DNA of 64,000 nt from Diplocloster agilis. GTDB taxonomy: Bacteria > Bacillota > Clostridia > Lachnospirales > Lachnospiraceae. Below, piece after piece: positions 54,243 through 61,389 of the stretch (its first letter is position 1; each line of letters begins with the position of its first letter). The position numbers and the translations under genes are program-made. Location of the stretch: contig NZ_JAHQCW010000022.1 of the NCBI RefSeq assembly GCF_019042275.1, positions 34,389-98,388 on the forward strand, given 5' to 3'. The notes under the pieces are model-generated. The model worked only from the letters and a program-made list of their open reading frames with translations, did no database searches and was not told the origin of the DNA.

Positions 54243-54941
54243 ATGCTGGAAATACAGGATTTGACAAAGAGATATGGGAAAAATCTGGCGGTGGATCATG
54301 TCAGTTTCACGGTACCGAATGGGAAAGTGGGAATATTGCTGGGGCCCAATGGGGCGGGAAAATCTACTATTATTAAGAGCATTGCCGGTCTGCTCCGCTT
54401 CGAGGGCGGTGTGGGGATACAGGGAATCTCCAATCGGGAACTGGAGGCAAAAAAACAGTTCGGGTATGTGCCGGAGATTCCGGCCATGTTCGACGCGCTG
54501 ACCGTCCGGGAACATTTGGAGTATATACACAGAGCTTACGGAGTATCGGTGAGCGAGCAGGAGATCATGGATCTGCTGACCCGCTTTGAGCTGGAGGATA
54601 AACAGGATAAGCTGGGGAACGAGCTCTCCAAAGGGATGATGCAGAAGGTCAGTATCTGCTGCGCCCTCTTGATTCGTCCCCAGGTATTGATGCTGGATGA
54701 ACCTATGGTGGGACTGGACCCCAGAGCCATTAAGGAGTTAAAACAGGTGATCCTGGAGCAGAGGGAGCAGGGCGTGACGATTCTGATCAGCACCCATATG
54801 CTTGAGATGGTAAAAGAACTCTGGGATGTCATGTTTGTCATGGAAAAAGGGAAGATCATCGGGCAGTATACCAAAGAGGAAGCAAAAGATCAGGACATTG
54901 AAGATCTGTTCTTCGATATTACGGGCGGTGATGAAGGTTGA
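54243..54941 (+). CDS. ABC exporter ATPase
   Basis: A 232-aa nucleotide-binding subunit with Walker A LGPNGAGKST, Q-loop FGYVPEIPAMFD, signature LSKGMMQKV and Walker B VLMLDEPMVGLD, H-loop ISTHML. The frame opens at ATG 54225, but ATG 54243 has AGGAG 9 bases upstream while the first has none. It pairs with the membrane protein encoded at 55006 as a putative export system; substrate unknown. Confidence 0.92.
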   Translation: MLEIQDLTKRYGKNLAVDHVSFTVPNGKVGILLGPNGAGKSTIIKSIAGLLRFEGGVGIQGISNRELEAKKQFGYVPEIPAMFDALTVREHLEYIHRAYGVSVSEQEIMDLLTRFELEDKQDKLGNELSKGMMQKVSICCALLIRPQVLMLDEPMVGLDPRAIKELKQVILEQREQGVTILISTHMLEMVKELWDVMFVMEKGKIIGQYTKEEAKDQDIEDLFFDITGGDEG

Positions 54942-54975
54942 GTAAATGCTTGTACACTGATGGGGATGCCTATAT

Positions 54976-55000
54976 GTGCGGGATGACGCACGCGTGGAGG
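54976..55000 (+). promoter_or_regulatory. Hairpin abutting the permease ribosome-binding site
   Basis: GTGCG (54976-54980) and CGCAC (54987-54991) enclose GGATGA, followed at once by GCGTGGAGG, the ribosome site for ATG 55006. The layout, and the word ATGACGCA, resemble the polA leader module at 16675-16701. Confidence 0.45.
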
Positions 55001-55005
55001 ATACA

Positions 55006-56586
55006 ATGAAATCATTAATTTATCTTTGGAAAAGAACGATGGTGAACCGGATCCGAAAGGCTTTGAGCAAACCGGTGACCTATATTTATATCATTCTGGG
55101 GATTGCCTATGTGGCCATGATTCTGACCGGCATCGGCAGCTTGGTTATGGCCAATAACTGGAATACACCCATCTATCTGGTCTATGCGCTGTCGGCGTTG
55201 GTATTTTTAAGCATTCCCTCCAGCCTGCTGCAGTACGCCAAGAGAAAAGGGCTTCTGTTCCGGCAAAGCGAGGTGCATTTCCTCTTCTCCGCGCCGATAT
55301 CTCCGAAGCTGATTCTCCTGTATGAACAGATGAAATCCAATATGATGAATCTGGTGTTAACACTGGTGGTTACAGTGCTTGGATGTACGCTGTTTGGGAT
55401 ACCGGTCTGGAAAATGCTGCTGTATTTTGTCCTGGCCTATGTGGTGGAAAATGTGTTGGAAGCCGGCCTGGTGGTTGTGTTATATGGAAATGAACGGCTG
55501 AAAGAGAGGACAGTGCGCCTGCTGTGCCGGGCGGTGTGGCTGGTCGTGGCGGTGCTGGTGCTGTTCGCCGCCTATATGTTCTTTACGCAGGAAGCATCGT
55601 GGAACGTGCTGCCGCTGGTTCTGGACCACCCGTTCCTGCAGTGCATTCCGATTATCGGATGGAATATTGCGTTTATCCGGCTGTTGATTCTGGGGCCTAC
55701 GGTGCTGAATGTGGTATGTACGCTTCTGTATGTGGTATTCGCCCTTCTGCTGTTAGTGATTTCAATTCGGATGCGGTGTGCGGGCGACTACTATGAGGAT
55801 GCTATGAAATTCGCCGATGATTACCAGGAAATTATGCAGAAGAAGAAAAAGGGCGAAACCTCAGGCGTGTCCATCGGGAAAAAGAAAAAATACGGAAAAG
55901 CCCAGGTGGAGTACAAAGGGAGCGGAGCGAAAGCGATTTTTTACAGACAGCTGCTGGAATATAAGAAAAATAAAACATTTATTTTTGGGATATTTACGCT
56001 GATATCCCTGGCCCTTGGTGTTGGAATTGCAATTTTTGCATATTTGAATCATTTGTCAGCCAGCCCTTATCGGTTTTTTATCGTTCCCGGCGTTATGGCC
56101 TATATGGTGTTTATCTTCACCAGCTATGCCACAAAATGGTCTAAAGAGTTAGAGAATCCCTATACGTATTTAATCCCGGACAGTACTATACGAAAAGTCT
56201 GGTACGCTACTCTGATCGAACACATGCGTTCGCTGGTTGACGGCTGCCTGATAACGATACCTGCGGCGGTTGTACTGCGCCTGACACCGGTCCAGGCGGT
56301 GCTTACCGTGCTGATCTATGTGTGCTTGCAGGCGACGAAGCTGTATTTCAATGTGCTCAGTGAAGCCTTGCTGGGTAATATCCTTGGAAATTTCGGCAAG
56401 CAGATGATGCGTCTGCTGGGCGAAGGGATTGTTATTATGATAGCGGTACTGGCCTGTGTGGCCGGGACACTTTTGGTAAATGTGGAGTTTGGTTTTTTTG
56501 CATTGATCTTAAGTTCCGTGATATTGACCGGGCTTGTGGCCTGGGGCGGTTCCATTGCGTTCTCGAAGATGGAGTCGCTGCAATAA
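55006..56586 (+). CDS. ABC exporter membrane subunit
   Basis: A 526-aa membrane protein with about ten to twelve hydrophobic segments and a Lys-rich cytosolic stretch near the middle (EIMQKKKKGETSG, about residues 275-315). It resembles the 'putative ABC exporter' group of Firmicutes paired with a single ATPase. An in-frame ATG at 54976 lies inside the leader hairpin; ATG 55006 has GGAGG 5 bases upstream and a natural N-terminus KSLIYLWKR. Cargo unknown. Confidence 0.82.
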   Translation: MKSLIYLWKRTMVNRIRKALSKPVTYIYIILGIAYVAMILTGIGSLVMANNWNTPIYLVYALSALVFLSIPSSLLQYAKRKGLLFRQSEVHFLFSAPISPKLILLYEQMKSNMMNLVLTLVVTVLGCTLFGIPVWKMLLYFVLAYVVENVLEAGLVVVLYGNERLKERTVRLLCRAVWLVVAVLVLFAAYMFFTQEASWNVLPLVLDHPFLQCIPIIGWNIAFIRLLILGPTVLNVVCTLLYVVFALLLLVISIRMRCAGDYYEDAMKFADDYQEIMQKKKKGETSGVSIGKKKKYGKAQVEYKGSGAKAIFYRQLLEYKKNKTFIFGIFTLISLALGVGIAIFAYLNHLSASPYRFFIVPGVMAYMVFIFTSYATKWSKELENPYTYLIPDSTIRKVWYATLIEHMRSLVDGCLITIPAAVVLRLTPVQAVLTVLIYVCLQATKLYFNVLSEALLGNILGNFGKQMMRLLGEGIVIMIAVLACVAGTLLVNVEFGFFALILSSVILTGLVAWGGSIAFSKMESLQ

Positions 56587-56604
56587 CGTTAGGACGCTTA
56601 GGGT

Positions 56605-56650
56605 GGCAGAGAATATGCTTAGTGAAATTGGAAAGCCGGATTCAGGATAG
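56605..56650. repeat. Solo arm or decayed remnant of family A
   Basis: The segment GAATATGCTTAGTGAAATTG followed by GAAAGCCGGATTCAGGAT matches the inner arm of family A with only a few changes. CTTAGTG and CAGGAT fit the complement of the right arm better than the left arm. No partner arm or core is present. It sits between the ABC permease stop and the truncated nuclease-like frame. Confidence 0.75.
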
Positions 56651-56656
56651 CAGGAT

Positions 56657-57088
56657 GTGTCAGGGCTTCAAAAACAGCTGCAAAAGTTCCTGCTTCAGAC
56701 CATCAGCTCTCACGACGCGGCCAGCGAGAGCTTTTATCATGGGATGGTCATAGGGCTATGTGCCATAATGAACAACATGTACTATGTCAGTTCCAATCGA
56801 GAGTCCGGTGCAGGGCGGTATGATGTGCAGCTGCTCCCGCATAATAAGGTTCTCCCTGGTATCTTGATCGAACTGAAGGTATTGCGCGAAACTGTGCCGG
56901 AAACTGAAATTTCCGAAAGGCTAAAAAAATTGTGCCACGCTGCGCTCCAGCAGATCGAGACAAAAAACTATGCGGTCTCTATGCGGGAGCAAGGTGTACA
57001 GCAGATAATGAAATTTGGAATTGCTTTTTACAAAAAACGAGTGGAGATTGTCTGTCGGATGGGTGATGAACCAGGAAGAAAGGATTAA
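56657..57088 (+). pseudogene. C-terminal fragment of an AAA-ATPase/PD-(D/E)XK nuclease-like protein
   Basis: The 143-aa open frame matches only the C-terminal PD-(D/E)XK-type domain of the AAA_ATPase-plus-nuclease proteins common in Lachnospiraceae and Bacteroides: ESFYHGMVIGLC, then SNRESGAGRYDVQLLP and GILIELKV, where the Asp, Glu and Lys form the nuclease motif. The roughly 400-residue ATPase part is absent. The frame begins at a GTG without a ribosome site, directly after a family A remnant. I read it as a 5'-truncated relic, perhaps created together with the repeat insertion or loss. Confidence 0.7.
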
Positions 57089-57114
57089 TTGTAACTCAAA
57101 TCAATTTTTCTGTA

Positions 57115-57160
57115 AACGGAGAAAGATGGCTAACGACACCATCTTTCTCCGTTATTATTA
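57115..57160 (+). terminator. Terminator upstream of the GntR operon
   Basis: A 15-bp stem, AACGGAGAAAGATGG with CCATCTTTCTCCGTT, around a 9-base loop, followed by an AT-rich ATTATTATT stretch. Confidence 0.8.
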
Positions 57161-57205
57161 TCAAGAAAGAACTAGCAAGTTTATATTTTTCAATTAAAAA
57201 AACTA

Positions 57206-57258
57206 TTGACAGATTGTATATATTGTGTATAATAATGTATATAAACGATATATACATT
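57206..57258 (+). promoter_or_regulatory. Consensus promoter with perfect 10-bp inverted-repeat operator
   Basis: TTGACA (57206-57211) and TATAAT (57228-57233), spacer 16, both full consensus. Directly downstream, AATGTATATA (57234-57243) and TATATACATT (57249-57258) form a perfect inverted repeat with a 5-base centre, covering the expected transcription start. It is very probably the autoregulatory site of the GntR-type protein encoded next. Confidence 0.8.
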
Positions 57259-57276
57259 TCGATAAGAGGTGAGCAA

Positions 57277-57654
57277 GTGAATATTATAATCAGCAATTCC
57301 AGCGGAAAGCCCATTTATGAACAGATCACATCACAGATCAAGAATATGATCGTGGCTGGGGAATTGAAACCGGGGGAAGCGCTTCCGTCCATGAGACTTC
57401 TGGCGAAAGAACTCAGAATCAGTGTGATTACCACTAAGAGGGCGTATGAAGATCTGGAGCGGGACGGATATATATATTCCGTGGTGGGAAAAGGCAGTTT
57501 TGTAGCGGACGCCAATATGGAACTGATGAAGGAAGAACATTTACGCAGGATTGAAGAAAACCTGCAAAATGCGGTAGAAGCGGCAAGGATCAGCCATATC
57601 GAATTGCAGGAGCTGCAGGATATTTTGAAAATGTTATATGAAGACGAAGGATAA
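57277..57654 (+). CDS. GntR-family (YtrA subfamily) repressor
   Basis: A 125-aa regulator. The N-terminal GntR winged helix reads GKPIYEQITSQIKNMIVAGE, then SMRLLAKELRISVITTKRAYEDLE (in parts), with a short C-terminal dimer helix, as in YtrA. The start is GTG 57277, preceded by AGAGGTG; the frame extends further up but across the promoter and operator. It heads an operon with an ATPase and two membrane proteins (57800-59932), the YtrA-type layout that in Bacillus responds to cell-wall-active compounds. Confidence 0.9.
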   Translation: MNIIISNSSGKPIYEQITSQIKNMIVAGELKPGEALPSMRLLAKELRISVITTKRAYEDLERDGYIYSVVGKGSFVADANMELMKEEHLRRIEENLQNAVEAARISHIELQELQDILKMLYEDEG

Positions 57655-57799
57655 TCTTGCAGGAATACCAAGGATACTAGAACACCGGGCGCAGGAAATA
57701 AGGATGAAATGCCGGAAGAATGAGTGACCGGAAATATGAGTGGCCGGAAGAATGTGGTAAACACGATCATTTGAAAATAAATAATTGGAGGAAACCAGT

Positions 57800-58660
57800 A
57801 TGGACTACGCGATTGAATTACAAAATGTGTGTAAAAATTATGATAATTTTAAACTGGACCATGTGACAATGAATGTGCCGAAGGGCAGTGTGGTCGGGTT
57901 CGTAGGGGAAAACGGAGCCGGAAAGACGACCACGATCAAAGCCATATTAAATCTGATCACTGTGGACAGCGGCAAGATTCAGGTGTTTGGACAGGATCAT
58001 GTGGAGCAGGAACAAGCCATAAAGGAACAGATCGGAGTCGTGTTTGACGAGAGCTGCTTCCACGAACAACTGACCGCCCCGGAGATCGGTAAAGTAATGT
58101 CAAAGATTTATAAGGAATGGCAGCCAAGGGAGTTTGACGAGTTTCTGAGACGCTTTCAGCTGCCGGCACAGAAGAAGATCAAGGAATACTCCCGGGGTAT
58201 GAAAATGAAACTATCCATCGCGGTTGCTATGTCACACAAGGCGAAACTGCTGATACTGGATGAGGCTACCAGCGGGCTGGACCCGATCGTGCGGGATGAG
58301 ATACTGGAACTGTTCCTGGACTTTATACAGGACGAGGAACATACCATTCTGGTATCCTCCCATATTATCAGCGATCTGGAGAAGATAGCGGATTATATCA
58401 TTTTCATTCACGGCGGAAAAATCCTGTTTCAGAAAAACAAAGATGAGTTGCTCTATGAATACGGGATTATCCGATGCAGCGAGGAACAGTTCCGAAAACT
58501 GGATCCCAAGCTTTGTATTTCCTATCGGAAGAATCAGTTCGGCTATGAGGTGCTGACCGGTAAACGCAAAGAGATCGGGAAGATATACCGTGACCTGGTG
58601 ATCGATCAGGCGGATATTGAAAATATTATTTTATTCTATGTGAAAGGTGTGAGATTATGA
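57800..58660 (+). CDS. Ytr/Bcr-type ABC ATPase
   Basis: A 286-aa ATPase with Walker A GENGAGKTT, signature YSRGMKMKLSIA, Walker B LLILDEATSGLD and H-loop VSSHII; about 80 extra C-terminal residues form an accessory domain. ATG 57800 has GGAGG 8 bases upstream; a TTG at 57785 in the same frame precedes the ribosome site. The stop overlaps the next start (ATGA). Confidence 0.92.
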   Translation: MDYAIELQNVCKNYDNFKLDHVTMNVPKGSVVGFVGENGAGKTTTIKAILNLITVDSGKIQVFGQDHVEQEQAIKEQIGVVFDESCFHEQLTAPEIGKVMSKIYKEWQPREFDEFLRRFQLPAQKKIKEYSRGMKMKLSIAVAMSHKAKLLILDEATSGLDPIVRDEILELFLDFIQDEEHTILVSSHIISDLEKIADYIIFIHGGKILFQKNKDELLYEYGIIRCSEEQFRKLDPKLCISYRKNQFGYEVLTGKRKEIGKIYRDLVIDQADIENIILFYVKGVRL

Positions 58661-59295
58661 GTGCCCTGTTATTAAAAGATTTTTACAGCCTGAGACCGTA
58701 TTTCAAATCTTTCGGAATCATGTATTTGATTTTTATAGTCTGCTTTCTGAAAACACCGGAAGTCTTAAGCAGCGTGATGGCGGTCATGAGCCCCATGGCT
58801 GTGATCAATACGATGTCCTATGACGACTACTATCATTGGAACCGGTATGCAAAAGCCTTGCCCATGGGCTCCCGCACCATTGTAAAATCCAAGTATATCC
58901 TGTTGGTGCTGCTCTCCGCCGCCATGTCGGCGGTGGCCGGAGTCGTCGGTTCTGTGATGAGTATCGTTCAGAACATGGCCGCGGAAAAATTACCGGTGAT
59001 CTGGGGAGGCGCTCTGGGATCGGTTGGAATCGCCATTCTGCTCTATAGTTTTGTGCTGCCGCTGCTTTACAAATTTGGCGTGGAAAAGGGCAGATTTATT
59101 ATGATCGGCCTGATCGGCGTTTTGACCGCATCGATCTATCTGCTATTGAGCCTGAAGGATAAACTGACCGGATTTATTCCGTCAGAGGGGCAGTTAAAGC
59201 TGCTTTTATACATGAGCCCGCTGATCATTTTACTCATTGTATGGGCTTCTTATCAGATATCCTGTAAAATATTTGAAAAGCAGGGGGCGGATTGA
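58657..59295 (+). CDS. ABC-2 type membrane subunit, first of a pair
   Basis: A 212-aa protein of the ABC2_membrane_5 style with six hydrophobic segments and the family stretch NTMSYDDYYHWNRYAKALPMG, read as TMSYDDYYHWNRY. ATGA overlap with the ATPase gene gives tight coupling. It is paralogous to the next gene (the same SYDDYYHW motif), so the two likely form a heterodimer. Confidence 0.88.
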   Translation: MSALLLKDFYSLRPYFKSFGIMYLIFIVCFLKTPEVLSSVMAVMSPMAVINTMSYDDYYHWNRYAKALPMGSRTIVKSKYILLVLLSAAMSAVAGVVGSVMSIVQNMAAEKLPVIWGGALGSVGIAILLYSFVLPLLYKFGVEKGRFIMIGLIGVLTASIYLLLSLKDKLTGFIPSEGQLKLLLYMSPLIILLIVWASYQISCKIFEKQGAD

Positions 59296-59296
59296 T

Positions 59297-59932
59297 ATGA
59301 TGGGTTTACTGACCAAGGATCTGATGGTGATCAGGACATATTTCAAACAATTACTGGCTGCCATGGTGATTTTCATCCCATTGAGCTTTGCTTCGCCTGG
59401 GATCATGGGCAGCATGCTGGCCATTCTGCTTCCCATGACCGTGCTCACATCCATGTCTTATGATGATTACTATCACTGGCATCAGTATACCAGGGTTATG
59501 CCTTTGAAACCGCACACAGCAGTAAAGGAAAAGTATGTGATGCTGATACTCTTTGAATGCATAGCCGTTTTTTTAGGATGCGCGGCGGCCTTAATATTTT
59601 TGCTGGTCCGGCATCAGCCCTTAGCGGAGATCCTGGTTACCTGGAAGAGCCAGACGGTGGTAGCAGGCGTTTCTATCATACTATACAGCATCGCGCTTCC
59701 GGTAATATTCAAGCTGGGTGTGGAAAAGGGACGGTTGGCATTAATCGCGATCTTTGTAGTGCCCTCCTTTCTGATGGTGAGATCTGGCAATTGGCTGAAA
59801 AAGCTATATGCGCTAATAAGCGGATGGAGCGGGCAGAAATGGATCTTCCCTGCTGCCTTGGCGCTGCTGGCTGCGGGGGTGGCATGCTCTTATCTGATTT
59901 CCTGCCGGATATATAGGGGAAAAGAAATATAG
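59297..59932 (+). CDS. ABC-2 type membrane subunit, second of a pair
   Basis: A 211-aa membrane protein, a paralogue of the previous one: TSMSYDDYYHWHQYTRVMPL and a shared LPVIFKLGVEKGRLALI-like segment. Six hydrophobic segments. The start is ATG 59297 or the adjacent ATG 59300, two bases after the previous stop; the longer frame upstream lies within the neighbouring gene. It is the last gene of the GntR operon. Confidence 0.87.
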   Translation: MMGLLTKDLMVIRTYFKQLLAAMVIFIPLSFASPGIMGSMLAILLPMTVLTSMSYDDYYHWHQYTRVMPLKPHTAVKEKYVMLILFECIAVFLGCAAALIFLLVRHQPLAEILVTWKSQTVVAGVSIILYSIALPVIFKLGVEKGRLALIAIFVVPSFLMVRSGNWLKKLYALISGWSGQKWIFPAALALLAAGVACSYLISCRIYRGKEI

Positions 59933-60054
59933 GTTCCGTGGCGGAACTCATTCGTGTCATATATTTCAATACAAACGGATTCATCTGTGCTATAATGATA
60001 CGCAGACCGATAAGACGTAATACGGTATATCGGACGATAGGGAGGAACCGCTTT

Positions 60055-60810
60055 ATGGAACTTATAAAAATAACACACGAAAATCTTGAACAGGAGCATA
60101 TCTGTTGTGCGATATCAAACAACAAAGACGTTCAGGTCATGACAAAAAAGGCATGGATTCAAGAAAGACTTGACGAGGGGCTTGTATTTTTAAAAGGGAA
60201 TGTGCGTGGAAAGTGCTTTATTGAATATATTCCGGCGGAGTATGCCTGGGTTCCGATCGAGGCAGACGGATACATGTATATAGACTGCCTGTGGGTTTCC
60301 GGACAATTCAAGGGACAGGGTTATTCAACCCTTTTGCTGGAGGAATGTATCAGAGACAGTAAGGCGAAGGGGAAAAAAGGACTTGTCATCTTATCCTCAC
60401 AAAAGAAAAGGGGCTTCCTTTCGGACCCAAAATACATGAAATATAAAGGATTTGAAAGAGCTGACGCGGCGGCGCCGTATTTTGAACTGCTGTATCTTCC
60501 GTTTGCCCAAAATGCGGATCAGCCGTGTTTTAAAAAGGTTGTAAAAACGCAGAACAGTCTGCCGGAGGGCTTCGTCCTGTATTACACAGACCAATGCCCT
60601 TTTACAGCAAAGTATGTGCCCCTTCTTGAAAAAATGGCCCAAGAAAGACAGGCGAAGCTTCAAACCGTGCATATCCGGACAAAAGAAGACGCGCAAAACG
60701 TCCCGTCGCCATTTACAACATTTTCTCTGTTCTATAATGGGGAGCTTGTAACCCATGAGATACTATCGGAAAAGAAATTTGATAAAATCCTTGCAGATAA
60801 AGGATTGTAA
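60055..60810 (+). CDS. GNAT acetyltransferase with YoaP-like C-terminal domain
   Basis: A 251-aa cytosolic protein. The GNAT core lies at about residues 1-160 with the acetyl-CoA loop in the form VSGQFKGQGYSTLLLEECI. The C-terminal region (about 170-251) resembles the YoaP/thioredoxin-like domain with YTDQCPFTAKY. The frame extends to 59938, but ATG 60055 has GGGAGG at good spacing. Acceptor unknown. Repeat A3 begins 21 bases after the stop. Confidence 0.85.
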   Translation: MELIKITHENLEQEHICCAISNNKDVQVMTKKAWIQERLDEGLVFLKGNVRGKCFIEYIPAEYAWVPIEADGYMYIDCLWVSGQFKGQGYSTLLLEECIRDSKAKGKKGLVILSSQKKRGFLSDPKYMKYKGFERADAAAPYFELLYLPFAQNADQPCFKKVVKTQNSLPEGFVLYYTDQCPFTAKYVPLLEKMAQERQAKLQTVHIRTKEDAQNVPSPFTTFSLFYNGELVTHEILSEKKFDKILADKGL

Positions 60811-60831
60811 CCTGCCGTTTATAAATTATGT

Positions 60832-61264
60832 GGCTGTCGCACTAACTTAGCGTTCTTCTCCGGGGCTTCCTATGTCCGTTACTCAGGGCTTGGAACCGTG
60901 GGCGGTATACGGGGACGCTCCGGACGGCCGGGTTCTTTTGCATCTCCCTGGGGGCGCGGAGGGCTTGCGCTGGTCTCCGCTAAGTGGAATCGGAATGCCG
61001 GATTCAGGAACCGAGCCTATTCACCAGGAACACCTGATGTGTTCCCGGTTCAGAGGCTCTTGCCCGTCGGACGTGAAGTCCGCCGTGCATCCTGAATCCG
61101 GCATTTCGATTCCACTAAGCGGAGACGCAGCCGCCCTATGCGCCCCCAGGGAGATACAAAAGAACCCGCCGCCCGGAGCGTCCCCGTATACCGCCCACGG
61201 TTTCAGGCTCTGAGTAACGGGCATTGGAAGCCACGGAGAAGAACGCAAAGTTAGTGCGACAGCC
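60832..61264 (+). repeat. Family A giant hairpin repeat, copy A3
   Basis: Palindrome of about 433 bases with ends GGCTGTCGCACTAACTT and AAGTTAGTGCGACAGCC; pairing continues outward a little (TTATG/CATAA). The core 61006-61092 matches A1 and A2 with two or three changes. Inner stem segments differ from A1/A2 in both arms at once: TCTCCGC with GCGGAGA instead of ATACGC with GCGTAT, and GGATTC with GAATCC instead of GGGTTC with GAACCC. Confidence 0.93.
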
Positions 61265-61389
61265 CATAACTTGTAATTTTAAGAGAAATATGGTAGTATT
61301 TCAGTACAAATCAAGATAGTTCTGATCACTTTTCTTACAGAGCCCCACCATGGATAAGAAATAGAATAGAGGACAAAGGAGGCTGTCAA

